A DNA stretch of 64,000 nucleotides from Hymenolepis diminuta (Eukaryota; Platyhelminthes; Cestoda; Cyclophyllidea; Hymenolepididae). A model generated the notes under the pieces. That model was not told the origin of the DNA, made no database searches, and was given only the letters and a program-made list of their open reading frames with translations. The stretch is from positions 987,266 through 1,051,265 of the forward strand of contig CAADRB010000016.1 in NCBI GenBank assembly GCA_900708905.1. Reading direction: 5' to 3'. The position numbers were made by a program, and so were the translations under genes. Within the stretch, counting starts at the first letter, position 1, and each line of letters opens with the position of its first letter. This document shows positions 1 through 14,200 of this stretch, one piece after another.

Positions 1-357
1 TCGGGGAAAACCAAGCGTTCGGGGTTACAAAGCTTACGGGGAAAAATAGGATCAAATGTTTGGAAATCTCTATGATAAGCTACATTCGTTAATTATTTAC
101 GATTATCTCAGGTAATTTCCGCTATATTAAAATAATTTAGGTCTTATCATCCAGCTGATGTCTTTGCAATTAGAAGAGCATTTAATCTGATGTGATAGGT
201 CAATAATTCCAATTAATCAATAGGCGCTGAATGCTATGTACACGAAGATGAACCAAAGAAATATAAGAAAAATGCTCGATTTCGAATACGAGGCAGTCTA
301 CCGTGTAGCACATTGTAAGAATTAATGAACCAGGTCTTGATTCTGGAAGCTAAGATT

Positions 358-788
358 ATAACTAACAGCTAACAACAGCAACAACGGTTACAGACCAGAA
401 CACCAAGAACTGAGTAGGCCAAAATGTATTGAACAAACTACGATGTGGATTCAGGCGAGTAAGAGAGAGATGAGGAACAGAGATGAGAGGGAAACATAAG
501 AGCCGGTAAATGGCAGGGGGGGAGTGTGTGTATGCAGGTGGAAATACTATAACCATTTGCATGAGTCACTTGGGCAAGGACGCTAGTGAGGCATGAGTGC
601 AGTGCGCTTTTAATGCAACGGAACGGTTGTAGAAAAGGGAAATCGATAGACGCGTTTAGACATGACAGGGTTTTTGAGTCATGGGACCATGAAGATATCA
701 CTGCGGTTTTGAAGACGAAAAACCGATGTATTGTCATAGAGAATGCAAATAAAGAGTAATTTTGGAAATGTATAGAGTCATCGTTTAA
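358..788 (-). repeat. LTR family A, diverged copy A1
   Basis: This segment aligns along its length with the LTR copy at 36573-37502. Shared blocks include GAGTCACTTG near 565, GACGCGTTTAGACATG near 650, and the end block around GAGAATGC and AATTTTGGAAATG near 745-770. Sense is taken as minus, by comparison with the copies that carry pol or a primer-binding site. Termini are blurred: the expected TGAAGGAT start has become TTAAACGAT near 788, and no target duplication is clear. It is probably an old solo LTR. Confidence 0.6.
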
Positions 789-2996
789 CCGTGTCTGAGG
801 GGCAAAAAGGCGCTCAATCTGAGTCAAAATATAAAATTTTTAAATTGAGCATTCAGAAGTTAAGGATCTGATTTCAATTTCCCTGTCACTTAACCAATAT
901 AGAGCCGCTTTGAAAAGAAGAGAAATTGTGCTGTTTGTTAAATAGCTTGCTTTTCTTAAACGAAATATGATTGCAAAAACTGTTAGTAATTTGAGTGGGC
1001 ATAGAATATTGACTTGGTCAATAATTTGGACTAATAAAAAATATAAAATTGAAGAAAATGAATTGAATATTTCAACAAGTAAAATACTTACCAGTCTGAT
1101 TAATAATAGCTTGTTTGAATACTTTAAAAAACGCAATAACCGTTGTTTGAATACCAGTTTCCGATGTCTTCCATGAGAAATTAGTCGTGATCTGATAAAT
1201 TATTATTGTCTATTATGGTTTCTTCTTATGACTAAGTTTGAATGCAAGTCATGAACTTAGTTCAAGAGCCTGGAAGGTCTTTCGATGAGAAATTTATTAT
1301 TAAACGAGCTCTATTTACGTAACTGTAGCTTTTAAAAATATATACCGCAAGCTCACTAAAATTCGATAAGTAAACGTGTTGCATTCGAATCGCTGCTACA
1401 TTAACGTTTTACGATCAATCTTCTTTGACTTTTACCCAAACTCAGTAAGTTTTCTGTAAGTCAATTAATTCAAATAGTTTCCGACCTTCACCTCTGTTAT
1501 GTCCTTGTAAAATAGACTGACAGATAAATGTTATCTTAAAAAGTTCATATAAACTCTTCATACATTTTATATCATTTGCATTAATGAAAAGTTTGAATTG
1601 TAAACAGTAAATTAGTTTCGGCAATTTCAAATAAAATCTGGAAAGAGCCTTTTCTCAGAGCTTTGGACGACAGTTCGGATAGCGGGCAAACAAAATGGAG
1701 AACATAAAGTAAGAGTCTTTTAATGAATTTTTGGTGTTTTACATCCATTTTGACAAACAAATTAGAAAATGAACAATAATTGCGTAATAAGTGATTGGAA
1801 AGTTTGTTGGCTGAATAATTAATAACAATTAAAGCTCGAAGTTTGGTGGATTCATGAACAGATCACCATAATCTTTTTAATCATCTCTGAGTAATAAATG
1901 TTAAAAAAATTTCTCAAAATCAACTTTCACGAGAAAAGAACTTCTAATTATTCACCTTCGACAATCTCTTAAACATCGGTTTTCTCCAAGTTTATTTAAA
2001 TTTATCAAGGCATCTTAATCCCGTGTCACTATAAATCATATTTCATGCGCACTTATACTTATGAGAACTTAGGTAAGAGTCTAATATGTGGTTACTTATG
2101 TACTCATCTTAGTTTAAAATGTCGAATTATATGCATATCTTATTGGACTTATTTAAAAAAAGAAGAGTTTTTCATGCTAGACTAAGTAAATAAGACTCAC
2201 AAAACTATGACGGCGTTCTATTCCTTAGCCGAGAAGTTAACGCCTGACAAGTAGGTGACTTAAATAAGCAACCTATTAAAAATGAATAACCTATGAAGAC
2301 TTGTGCCAATAAGAGCAGAGCATGCGGCATGTTATTGGAGTATTTCAACAAATTTTAAAATAGTAAATTAATATATTGCAGAAAATATTCATTCAAATTC
2401 TAATTCTTTAAATTTATTTGTTAGGTATTTTGACCAATATTTGTTCAGTTGTTCTTTTTATCTCTTCCTGTATGTGCTTAGACATTCATTTTATTGGCTA
2501 TAACCTGTTGACTTTTTTCCTTTAGAACGTATATACAACCCTAAAGTGAATTTAACAACTGTGTACAAAATATCACTCTTACTATTTCTATTACCGAAAA
2601 GATTCGGCTCTCCATCCTACTTACCATTTCGATTCACTGGCAAGTGAAAAATGGACCGTTTATTAATAAATCAGACGGTGCTTTTACTCTTCAATAATAA
2701 TCAGTTCTTTTGTTTGACCAAACCTGGTCAAATTTTATCATGCTAAAGTTGATTCAAGAAATACGAAATATTTGAAAAAATATATGACACATATTTTGAT
2801 GCAACTCTCCCCTACAAGTTTCGCCTTTTGAAAATTTCCCAACTCGAATAATTTCAAAATTCCACCGAATTTTCATGATCCTAACTCCAACAGTAAATAC
2901 CCTTCACTTTTTAGCCTTGACAAATCACTGGTTTTTCTTATAGCTAAATACCAAACATCAAAGTTATAAAATCAATTTTTTCATATTTTAATCATA

Positions 2997-3024
2997 TTCT
3001 CCATGATATGGATATCATGGAGAA
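2997..3024. repeat. Perfect 28-bp palindrome, 13-bp arms, GG spacer
   Basis: The arm TTCTCCATGATAT (2997-3009) is followed by GG and then by its exact reverse complement (3012-3024). The flanking bases do not pair. It lies about 0.85 kb beyond the anillin stop codon. It could form a hairpin in RNA or a cruciform in DNA, or be a relic of terminal inverted repeats. No function is assigned. Confidence 0.85.
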
Positions 3025-3693
3025 GGCGTGTTTCAGTTGGAGGAAAGAATCAAAATTCGATTATTTTTCCAGATTAATTTGTTTGGAACCTTTATTGTAG
3101 CACCAGTTTGTCATATTTCTTCATATCTCAAGTGTTACTTCGGTTCCTGATTACCTACCGTAATAAAACCCACGGATAATGGGTTATCAATGTCAGCGGC
3201 CAATAATTGTGAACTTCATTGTAACCTGTGCATATCATGTTGATAACTTCGAGCTAATATTCACGTAATTTTTAATCCTATTTGCGAATAATAAATTGTT
3301 TCCCTAGAGCTTAATAAACATGAAGATAGGATATGCGACTCTGCCTAACCTTATGAATTTGTGCATTTCAAGATGTACGTTCGCAGTCATCAAACAAGAG
3401 ATGTAGTTTATGAAACACACCGATAATCATGACGGACACAAATATCCAAGCTAGGAAAGTCTAAGGAACAAAGAAACATCGGTCAAAATCCAAAATGCAT
3501 CACTTACGTCAAAAATCCCCCCTCCCCTCCAATGAAAGTTATATTTGCAACTATTCAACTCCTACCTATAATACGACCATCATCGATCATTTTCTGATTC
3601 AATAAACCCCCACCAACAAAACGGCCCTTTCGTCGTACCTGTTATTATTTACGAATATTTACTCAAAAATCCAGCTCGGATAAATTTACGCAA

Positions 3694-3707
3694 ATGCAAA
3701 TGCAAAT
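3694..3707 (+). promoter_or_regulatory. Two overlapping octamer (POU) motifs
   Basis: ATGCAAAT occurs at 3694-3701 and again at 3700-3707, overlapping by two bases. ATGCAAAT is the classic POU-factor octamer. The site is in the probable anillin 3' flank or UTR, so binding or enhancer use is only a possibility; chance in AT-rich DNA is the main alternative. Confidence 0.3.
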
Positions 3708-3875
3708 ATATGTGTGGAAGCCAATGTCAAATGCTGTATAAAAGGCAAAGGCAGTGAGGGGAAGATACGCCTAAAAAAAACCAATCGGAGCGGTCAACAC
3801 ATCATCATTACTAAGTGGAATAGGTCAGGTCAAGAGGATGGGAGATGAAATGATCAAAGTAGAAGGGAACTATTA

Positions 3876-5275
3876 CTACTGAGAGGGTGAGCGTTTGAAT
3901 CTAGTGGCGAATTTGGCAGAAACGGGCTCAGTGCAGGTCAGATTCGCGTCGTATTGGGCCAACCGAGTGAAGTGTTCGGGCATCCAACGATGAAGAACTT
4001 GTACACCACGGTTGAATTCTTTTACCCATGAATCCACCTCGGACTCAGAATCCGCGCACATTAGGTGACTGTAAGGACACAAAAAATAGTACTTATAAGG
4101 ATGATATTGTCAAGGTCATTGTTATTATGGAAAAAGCAAGTGCATGCAACGTAAATTCCAACTATCAAAAGGTCCGCTCTAAATGAAACACCTGAAAATG
4201 GAAACTATTCAGTTAAATATCACCATAATGACGACTGCTTAATGAACAGACAATGGACAGCCTAGCTAACCTGTTGATAAGCGTACAGTGGTTGCCTAAT
4301 TCTCAAATTAATTATTTTTTACCTGATGAATTGTTCCCCTTTGTAATAGTGGAGTAGCCGAGATAGTAACGAACTCTTCCATGCCTATTCACCTTAGTCG
4401 ATCGATGTTGGCGACTTTCCCATAGCAACCATAGCCAAGTCTCAATTTAAATCTGCTTTTCGCTTCAAGGTTTGCAGTGAAGATAGTAGCCGTAAAGTTT
4501 AACCCGCTGAGCGGCTAGGGGTAAAAGTCAGATACCTAGCTGCTAGTCATCCTTCTAAAAACATACGAAAGGCGCAGATATTGATTGAAAGCCTAATATT
4601 ATCGACTGAATAGGAGGCATTTTGCTTGATGATGAGTTCGAATATTTCCATTCCCTGTTTACTTATAATCTTTGCCTTTGTAAATGATCAAAGTGGCCAG
4701 ACTCCACATTCTCCGTCCACATCAACCATCCAATCCGAACTTTTCCTCACTAACATTGGACGAGTGACTAACTAAAGAGTGGCCAGTAGTAATGTCGTTC
4801 AAATTTCCCTGTAATATGACATAAATGCATGCAATTATCCAGGACAGAGTTCGTCTCTTTCCTACCTTAGAAACTAGGAACGACTACCACTAAAACAGAC
4901 TTCTGGGGATTGCAAGCGGAATGAAAATGTAGCACAGTTAGGAACGTACCGTTGCTCCATCCAACGGTTATCAGTAGACGCATGAAAGAGAATACTCTTA
5001 GTGGCACAACTCTTATTATCCTCCTTGATCAAAGGCACTAAGCTAGGGCTGATGCTAATCAACGATCGAATGTAAATTGAGTTCGCACGGACGCAGATTT
5101 TGCGTGGAGCCTGGACAGCCCACGGGTGAACGATACATCGCATATCAAGACGTCCAATTGGCTTTCCCCCGGCTTCTTCATCCTCTGGATAACGCCAGTA
5201 GACTAACTGGTCCACAGTGAGCTTGCACCAACATCGGGTCCAGACTCCCATCCCTCCAGATTCGTCGAAAATTGT
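3876..5275 (-). CDS. ANLN: Anillin exons 13-14: PH domain and C-terminus
   Basis: Exon 13 (5275-4950) encodes TIFDESGGMGVWTRCWCKL, YWRYPEDEEAGGKPIGRLD and the FHASTDNRWMEQR end. Exon 14 (4068-3876) follows with HLMCADSESEVDSWVKEFNRG, the C-terminal PH helix carrying the conserved Trp, and ends KRSPSQ before TAG. Splice sites are CTATTTTTCAG, CG|GTACGT and CCTTACAG. In other animals this PH domain binds phosphoinositides and septins and anchors the ring to the membrane. The loop after IYIRSL is slightly long and family-divergent. Confidence 0.92.
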
Positions 5276-8200
5276 CTGAAAAATAGCATATACTTCTAAA
5301 TTCGAGCTGAGAGAATCGTATTTAATTCTTTCGAACGTTCCATAAACCAAATTTTAGAACGAATGGCATGCAGTGACCAATTCTATTAAAATTCTGCAAA
5401 TCAAAATATTCATCTTTATCTCCTAAAGTATTTCATCAGGAATATTCTTATGTTTATTCTCATTGTAAATGCTTGAAGGATGAACCCCTTCTCACCGAAA
5501 TATTTTCTATATTATCCCTATTCCTCAGCAAACTTAACTATCTTGTCCTATTATTATGTCTGTAAGTTCTCACCCTTTTCCTGTTACCCACTGCACTCCA
5601 AAACAAACACCGTGCGTCCTCAACCGGCCTACTTTTCATCGATCGGAAAGGACATCGCTTAGTCAGCTTAGTTATCAATCGGTCCTGTCTGCACCGGCCT
5701 GTCCTTCCACCACAATCGTACCGACCAATCAAAACACGCATACATATCTCTATGCATGTCCTCACTCAAAGCGTCGATAAAAAAAGACCCATGCTCCCGG
5801 ACACACACACACACAAAGGACACTAACTGTTCAATAAACGCCATGCCCNNNNNNNNNNNNNNNNNNNNNNNNNNNNNNNNNNNNNNNNNNNNNNNNNNNN
5901 NNNNNNNNNNNNNNNNNNNNNNNNNNNNNNNNNNNNNNNNNNNNNNNNNNNNNNNNNNNNNNNNNNNNNNNNNNNNNNNNNNNNNNNNNNNNNNNNNNNN
6001 NNNNNNNNNNNNNNNNNNNNNNNNNNNNNNNNNNNNNNNNNNNNNNNNNNNNNNNNNNNNNNNNNNNNNNNNNNNNNNNNNNNNNNNNNNNNNNNNNNNN
6101 NNNNNNNNNNNNNNNNNNNNNNNNNNNNNNNNNNNNNNNNNNNNNNNNNNNNNNNNNNNNNNNNNNNNNNNNNNNNNNNNNNNNNNNNNNNNNNNNNNNN
6201 NNNNNNNNNNNNNNNNNNNNNNNNNNNNNNNNNNNNNNNNNNNNNNNNNNNNNNNNNNNNNNNNNNNNNNNNNNNNNNNNNNNNNNNNNNNNNNNNNNNN
6301 NNNNNNNNNNNNNNNNNNNNNNNNNNNNNNNATCTTGTCTAACACAATCCTTGGTGTCCTTTTCCTTCATCTGCTGTTAACCCTTAGCCGCTACATGCTA
6401 AATACTTTCACTTGTGAGTCAGCCCGACCTTACTATTCGGGAAGACATGTGAGACTCCTCTCTCCACCCTCCTCCCTCCATGTCCTCAAGACCTGTGATC
6501 AAGTAACTTGAGCTAGGTCAATTGAGTTCAACCTGAATGGTCGACAATCTAGAGTCATCTGGCCCAACTAGATTATCTCTAACCTTAAACTCTAATATTT
6601 AGACTCACACATAAGGTGCTAAGGAGAAAAATGAACAACTTGATGAATTCAGAAATCAAATAACGTGAGAATTGATTTGGTCGAGCTTTTATACTCGACT
6701 TCTAACCAACCATACAGCGTTCGATCTACCCCATATTTGACTAGTTTGTTGCTCCCCACTTTAGACGTCAATCTACAAAACTTTATGTCTTGAGATATTT
6801 GAGACCACAATTCGAGAAGAACTAAGTTTTAAAGACAATGTTGAGACAAGTCGACTTGAATATGATTGACTTCTAACTGTTAAGTGTGCCTAGTTGTCCA
6901 TCTAATCGGTTGTAAGTGACCTGACCTAGATTTGTTCTCTGGAGTTTGCATATAGTTGTCAATACGTTACAACTACACAGGATGTCAATTTTTTTAAGTC
7001 GAAGATTTGCATTCTGGCAAAAAAAGGACAGTCTACTGAAAGTAGCATCCATTATCTGATTTAGAAGATCAGAATCACTTACCAAGAAACCTCGTTTCAG
7101 AACCGAAGACTGAAGTCTCACCGCGACATCACACATTCCAGCACGTCCAGTAAGTGGAGTCGACCTAGGTAGACCAAGTAGTATCAGGGGCATTTCTACA
7201 CCGGACAAAACTTCGGCCACGGGGACAGTTGAAAATAGATCCCTCACAGGTGGGTACCTGCCATACAAAAGATCATCGGTGTGGTGAATTTGAACTGAGG
7301 AGAGGAGGGTGAAGGCGGCCGATAAATCAGTGGGAGCGCCAGAGAACCGATGCTTTTGTTTGCGCGACTTGGAAGAAAGGAGATTGCGAATTCCTAAGCA
7401 CTTTTTCGCCGAAGAGGCGATTGGAGAGATGCCGAGGGCGGAAGCCCGAACTGATTTTGAAAGGGGGGTACTAAGGAGACCGCAACCGCTAAGTGAGGTG
7501 CTACTGTTGCTGTCTGAACCCGTCTGGAGGCAGTAGATTTCAATGTTGATTGCGAAATCTGGACGTAAGGGCACGATCTGAAAATGGATTTAAAGTGATA
7601 ATGCTTAGGCGGAAATATTCCAACTTATTGCAATGCCACTCTATACATTTAGATCTAATCTATTACAAACAAAATATCACAATAGAATTATTGTTGATAG
7701 AAAAAGAAACGGTTAGGATTTAGTTGACCAAGGTGTTAGGCTGACAAAACCCACAGTTAAATTGTAATACTGACTGCAAATCTTTGCTGTGGCAAATTAC
7801 TATAAGAACGTATTTACAACTTCATTTTCCCCAATATTAAATATGTACTTAGTGCGTTGACTCATAGGTCTGCATTCGGATTCATTTCCAGTTATGAAGT
7901 ATACACAGCCCCACTTAGCTCATGGTTCAATTAGCCCTAAGATCATTAGTTCTCTAAGAAGATTCCTAGCCTCACTTGGTCTGGCTCCTTAAGTCGCTTT
8001 ACGACATTAGTACCACTTTAAATGCCTCAGAACGCGTGGCGAAGTCATAGATCACGAGTTCGATACCCATCAACGCGCATTCATTGAGCTGAATGGCCAG
8101 TCGCATTGGTTAAATTTGACTAATAAAGAGAATTCATTGACGCAATCATTATTTTTTATTTAACTTTTCTGCAACTATTAAAATGGAAAAGGCATTACCA

Positions 8201-11200
8201 CTATCGATGCCCCAATCGAAACAGATTATCTCAAGCCAACATCTTAAGGACAAAGAGAGAACAATTACAACTCCAGTTTCAATAAAACATTCATTTTTAT
8301 AGATCGAAATTTCCTATTTGTACACTTCTTAACCTTCAGTCCATATAATATTGAAAGCCACGTCTTACAAAAAGACTTACCTTTTTTCCGGAAATTAACC
8401 GCCCATATTAACTATTAGAATGACTGTTTTCTTCACCGTAGTTTGGGAACAAAAATCATTAGCTTTTTTCCAAAAGTGGCGTAACCATTGCAAACACGTT
8501 TTATACGATAATCAGTATCCGAAACCTAACCAAAGATAACCTTAATAACATTTTATTGAAAGCTAATTAAAATAGGCAAACCTCTAAATGACGTTTTGGG
8601 AAACGACTTCCATCGAAGCTATTCGGGGTGGATGAATGGCTTAACTTTACAAAACAGCCGCTTCACCAATTACAAACATTCAAAATTGAGCAATGTTTCA
8701 CAGTTTATTATTTCGTTTTCAGAATCCTCAAGTTAGACATTATTGTTTATTCGTTTCCGCCTTCTCATACTCAGCCCCACTTGAGAAACAGTTGGTAAAT
8801 TCAATGTTTATTAAATACTAAGTTCCTCTCATTTCACATTGCAATGTAGAGACTGAGTATCGATAGAAAACTAGACTAAGGGTCAACTTCTGGACGACTT
8901 TAGGAAAATAACTAATTTACAGCAAAATTAGAACGACTGAATCACTTACATCAATAGAGGCAGGCAAATCGACATATGCTGCTGGGGAGGCACATCCAGT
9001 GGACAAATCAGCTAGACGCATCAGGGTCACCACTTGAGTATGGTACATACGACCCTCACCCACGCATCTACAAAGGGAAAAGAAAAACGTGTCAAAACAA
9101 TCAGTAATAAGAGATGCCTAAGATCACTTAAACTCGAATAACTCCAAACCCAATTAATAAAGCGCTTACCAGCGCCCATCTTGAATAGAGAAGCCGCATC
9201 ATAGACCTACAATGACATTTACCAAATTCTTCTTCCCTTCATCACAAATACTCCAACTTGACCAGACAGCAAAGAACATGGACATGACTACACACCATCT
9301 GTAGGACTGGAAGAACTTAATCCTCACTTGTAATCTCAAGTGATTTATTTAAAATTGGAACGATTAAGTCATTTATGACTCTTGCGCAATCGTTGCTTGA
9401 TCTCCCTCTTCGACACCCAGTTAAGAATCCACTGAGTTATAAAAAGCTGCGGTAACTGCTCAAAATGAGCATTGCTTATCTGAACTATATGTACCCTTTG
9501 TAAACAATCATCACCTGCTGCATCCTCGCTCACACACAGTCCATTTCCCTCTCCAGTTTTCTAGCACCTTTACCAATAAACTCTGGTCATCACTGTCTTG
9601 CTTTCTCTCCACCTTGTTGTGCGGTAAAGACAGCAAATTAGAAGAGTGACAGCTCAGCTTAGCTCTTTAGCCGCTGAGAAAAACAGCTATCAGCACTTCC
9701 TTTGGTGAGAAAATCAAATTCGCCCTCACTATTTTCCAGATGTAAACAGTGCGACTGGCCATTCTACTCATCGGGTTTGCAGAAAGACATTGTAACTGTA
9801 ACCTCTGACTATTCAGAAGAGCACGTAGGTCGTTGCTCCACCAGCGCATTTAAACTTTAACCCATATCTTCATACCTTTTCGTCGATTTTCGCCAATAAG
9901 CTCAGATTACTGAGGGCGTCATGTGTAAACGACTAATGATTAATGATCAATGATTAAGCAATTCTAGAGCCCGTGGTATAATTTGTCGCATATTTACCAA
10001 TAATTCTTCTAATACGTGGCTTATCAAGCATGATTAAACACCTTGCTTATTAGCCCTTCCCTTTTCCCGTCCTTTTTGGATCAGAGTAAACTATGTGGTA
10101 TGTAGTAGAGTATGGGTGCGAAACGTCGTGACTTTAAGTAAACTTGCTGCAATTAGTCGATGTTCTTCTTAATTAGCTTATTACGCTCACCTTTTTCTTA
10201 ATTTAGGCAAATATAAACTTCTGAGCCACTTCAATTCCCTCTTAATTCTGTTAAATGATTCATTTGGTACTTTGCTTTTCAAGTAACCTTTTGGCTGAGT
10301 TTGGTTAGTAGATTTCCAAAGGAAGTGATGTTAAGTGTCCTACCCCTCTCGCTTGTGAATCTAGTAGCAACAAACCACCCGATTCCAAGTACCCCCTTTA
10401 ACCCACGTTTCAAAAGGCAGTTTAGATGGCCCGAGCTAGGACTTTCAGTCTTATCCATTGTCTTAATTTTTTCCAACTACAATTTGCGAAGATTTAACTG
10501 TGACGTCAAAATCTTTACAGACCTTTAGGATCATAGTCACTTAAATTTGATTTCAGGGACTTACTTTAGGATAGCGATCAGATGATACTTGATTGATCGT
10601 TTACCATCGATGGCATAGGCTTTAGCCATATCCGGAGTGACTACAGCGTATCCCGGATCAAGTTCATTGGTCTTTAAAGCCAATCGAATAGCTTTCAGTT
10701 GAAAACGCGCACGCAGAGGTTCACCTCTCATTGGTGGGATTAGAACCCTGGAGCCCGTGTTAAGAACACTAAGTTCATCAAGTAGGGACTGTCGTCGTTG
10801 ACCTAAAACAAAAAGAGGCATTTAAAATGCTGACAAATAATAGCACAATAAATTAATAAAAAGTAACTGCAAACTTACAAGCTAAGAGAAACTGGAGATT
10901 AAAGTCAACCAATGCGCTTTCGTCTACAAGTTTGGAGGTATGGTGTTTTGACGATTTTTGCGTTAAGTAGGTTGTTGACACTTTAACATTCGATTTAAGT
11001 TCACTGAGATTGGAACTCAGTTCCATAATAAGCACTTTCTCCTTGGCTAGAAGCTCAGAAATCTGCTTGATACGCTCCATACGACGGAGCGAGGCGGCCT
11101 CCTCGGCTTCCATAATTTCTGAACATGAGATTTAGGTAATTTAAATATACCGATATGCATACCATTCAAAGTAAAAGCAAGGTTCATCGAGCTCTTCGCA

Positions 11201-14200
11201 GAGCCAATCTCTTATCATGACCTTTGCACAATCGTACTAAGGATTTCTGATAAAAATAGACTTAAGGTTCCCCTTAATACTGTAAGGAGGCTAATCGTAA
11301 GACTACGGTTTCATCGAACCATGTTTAAAATCTAGCTTGGTGGGTTTCCCTGAGAAATCCCGCAGCCAAGTTTCAACGAAGAAGTCCTCATTTTTGAGCT
11401 GCTATGACGACTTCCCAGTTATCTTACCTTAAGGAAAAGAAAGTTTACACCATATCATAGCTAAGGCAAATCGATCAGAACGCAACGGGAGTCTATGAAT
11501 TGGTCCGGTCGTCACGTCTAAAACGACAAACAACATTAAATTGTCTCTAATATCGCAAATTTCTATCTTAAGGAAATTTGAAAAATATTAAGAAGTGCGA
11601 AACTGCAAACAGTAAGGGAAAGCAAAGCTCCTTCACTATCGACAGGATCACTGTTACTCAGACGAATTGATCAACAAGAACTTCCAGTGTCAATCTCAAG
11701 TTGTTTCAGTCTTATAATAAACAAGGATAGTTGAAACGTCATATATCAAAATATCATCCCTCATGTTAACTTCCGATTTAGTGTAGGGTCTTTAAAAGAT
11801 AGCTTGAAAAAGAAGCAACTGAGAAGTAATTATGCCGAAACCCATGAACCAAATCTCTACCCTTTTCTACAAACTATTTTCCCCATAATAGATATGCATT
11901 CGCTTGTCCGACTGGAAAATTCATATTGTTAATTCATATGGAATTCAGTAGCATACCAGTATTCCTCCTCGACAGTCCTTTATTCTGTGTAATGGGAGTA
12001 GGAGGACAGTCAAAATCAAGGAGCGCTGAGGCATCTCGGCTAATTCTTCTCGACCCAACATCTCCCGATTTGCGACCTTTACCAGGCGACACTGGAATAA
12101 GAGACGTTTTTGAAGCTCGTGCGGAGGAGCGGCTGACAATCGGTTCTGAATTCACTGAGTCGCTATCACTAACCTCCTCATCACTTGCAAGAGATGTCAA
12201 ATCATTACTATCTGACGTGGGATCACAACCCTCGTCGGTTAAACGATCATCATCAGCTGGACAGAGTGCCTCTGTCGTCACCATAGCAGCAGCGGTTGTC
12301 AATGAAGACCGTCTACTGTCCTTACTCTGTCGTCTAGATGCTCTTTCGGCGGAATTTGCCAATCTTGCGGCACTCTCAAGTATTCCAATCGATTCCGCAT
12401 CCACGTCAGTATAACCACCTCCACTATTCTTCGCAGAATGGGAAGTGTGAGAGTAGGATAACATCAGCTTATCCGACCCACCCGCTTCAGTATCCTCTTC
12501 GTACTCCGTGTCGCCCGGAGCTGACCCCGGTTCGGGTTCAAAAGTCACGGAGCGTTGACGAGGGAGAACTGAGGCAGATTGAGTGGTAGACAGGGCAAAC
12601 TTGGAGGGACTCTCGTTGAGATTGGTTGAATTGGGCCAATTGCGGAGAACCCCACGATAAAAGGGGCCTGTTGTGGCACTTGAAGTAGCGGTGGTGGTTG
12701 AGTATAGAGCAGATGCTCCCAAACGCGGACGCTTGTAGTAACTGTGGGTAATTTTCGACTGAGCGGTACTCGGCATTTCGGGAACTGGAATGAATGTAAA
12801 AAAGCTTAGTTAATTCAAGTAAGTGACCGAAAATCTGACAAACTGTGGTCGTTTTAGCAAGCTATACGGACCGTATTGATGTCACTACCAAATTCAATAC
12901 CACCAGCAGGAAATAATGTTATTATTATCCAAGCAAAAAGCGAAGTCGAAATGTCAAGGGTTTTATTTTGAATTTTGGAATCATTGAATTGTCCACTTTT
13001 TCACAAGGAATAAAATCTGCTTAATCAATTTCCGTTATCTGATCCATAGGCTTCAAGGCGATATCATGTCCATGATATTCAGAGATGTTCGACCAATTAA
13101 GTTAATTGAATGGTTGATTAATTTGTATCTTTTTACTGTCATGACCACGTAATGAGACTAAAAGTATTTTAAACACAGCAGAGCTTATTATAATTCACTC
13201 AAGGTGAAAAGTTACCAGGAAAGACGATGAAGATACTGTAAATCCATTTAGCAAATATTGACTGACGGCTCGGTAACTACTGATGGGAGCAACGCCATCA
13301 ATCCATTGACTCCCCGTATATGATTTCCTCGGCTCAGACAAACTTAATCTAGTTTTTGAAATAATTTAAAAAATACAATCGAATGTGGCAGTTAATGGGA
13401 ATGTGTGAAATCTAATAGAAGGAATGACCAACGACGCTAGTTAGGTCTGGCTAATAATGAGGGTGACGAAATTTGAATTTCTCTCAGGAGATGGCCTGCG
13501 ATCCTACTCCCCTATCCAAGTTGGGTGTATTATGGGCATGAGAGTTGAATGCGAATCTTTGAGCATTAAAGTTATTGCCTTCAAGACTAACCTGCTGCTG
13601 GAGGAGATGTTATCAAATAACTCAACCCATGAACACAAAGAAGTATCAATCACAACTTGATATCTGATATCCAGGCCGAAATACTCGAATTCACCTTATC
13701 CCTTCCTTCTGTAAATGAAATATTGAAATCTATATACTGCTCGCCTAAATCATATCCTAGATACAGCATTTTGAGAGAATAAAATTAGTGAATGAAAATA
13801 AACAATACAATTTCTTTACCGCAAGATATACCATTATATTGAAAACCAATTGTTTACGTACAAATCATTCGACACTCAAGGAATTTCATGGCATTTTTAG
13901 TCACTTAAGTAATCAGTTCGATTTGTTTGCTATGAAATACCTCTATCTTCTTAATAAACACAAGCTTGTAATAAATCTAATCTACAATGAAAATTCAGAT
14001 GAAATCCAAGGTAATTCTGACCCGAAGGGATTGAAGAAAAAAGAATTGCTTCATTAAAATAAAGATTTATGTTTATCTGAAAGGTTATGCAAGAGGGGTT
14101 TATTAATCTAATTAAATTTTCAGTGGTTAACATATGCCATTATTCTATGATAATTTACAAAAAAATGAAATGTATTATTTTGATTTAGAATTAAGAAATA

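Larger units (their letters stand above)
1..3875. other. Intergenic region downstream of anillin
   Basis: No coding exon is recognisable here on either strand; the short ORFs have no family features and are AT-rich. The stretch holds a diverged LTR copy (about 358-788), a perfect 28-bp palindrome (2997-3024) and a tandem octamer motif (3694-3707). The part next to 3875 must include the anillin 3' UTR. Minus-strand poly(A)-signal-like hexamers occur at 3271-3276 (ATTAAA) and 3091-3096 (AATAAA), but nothing shows which, if either, is used. Confidence 0.5.

Noticed and set aside
438..827. 129-codon minus ORF
   Set aside because: It lies within LTR copy A1, and no other copy keeps the frame.
5668..6511. 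Long ORFs across the first N gap
   Set aside because: Most of their length is N; the flanks are LTR sequence.
11926..12414. Plus-strand ORF of 162 codons
   Set aside because: It is the antisense shadow of anillin exon 8, whose frame, splice sites and phase fit the gene.
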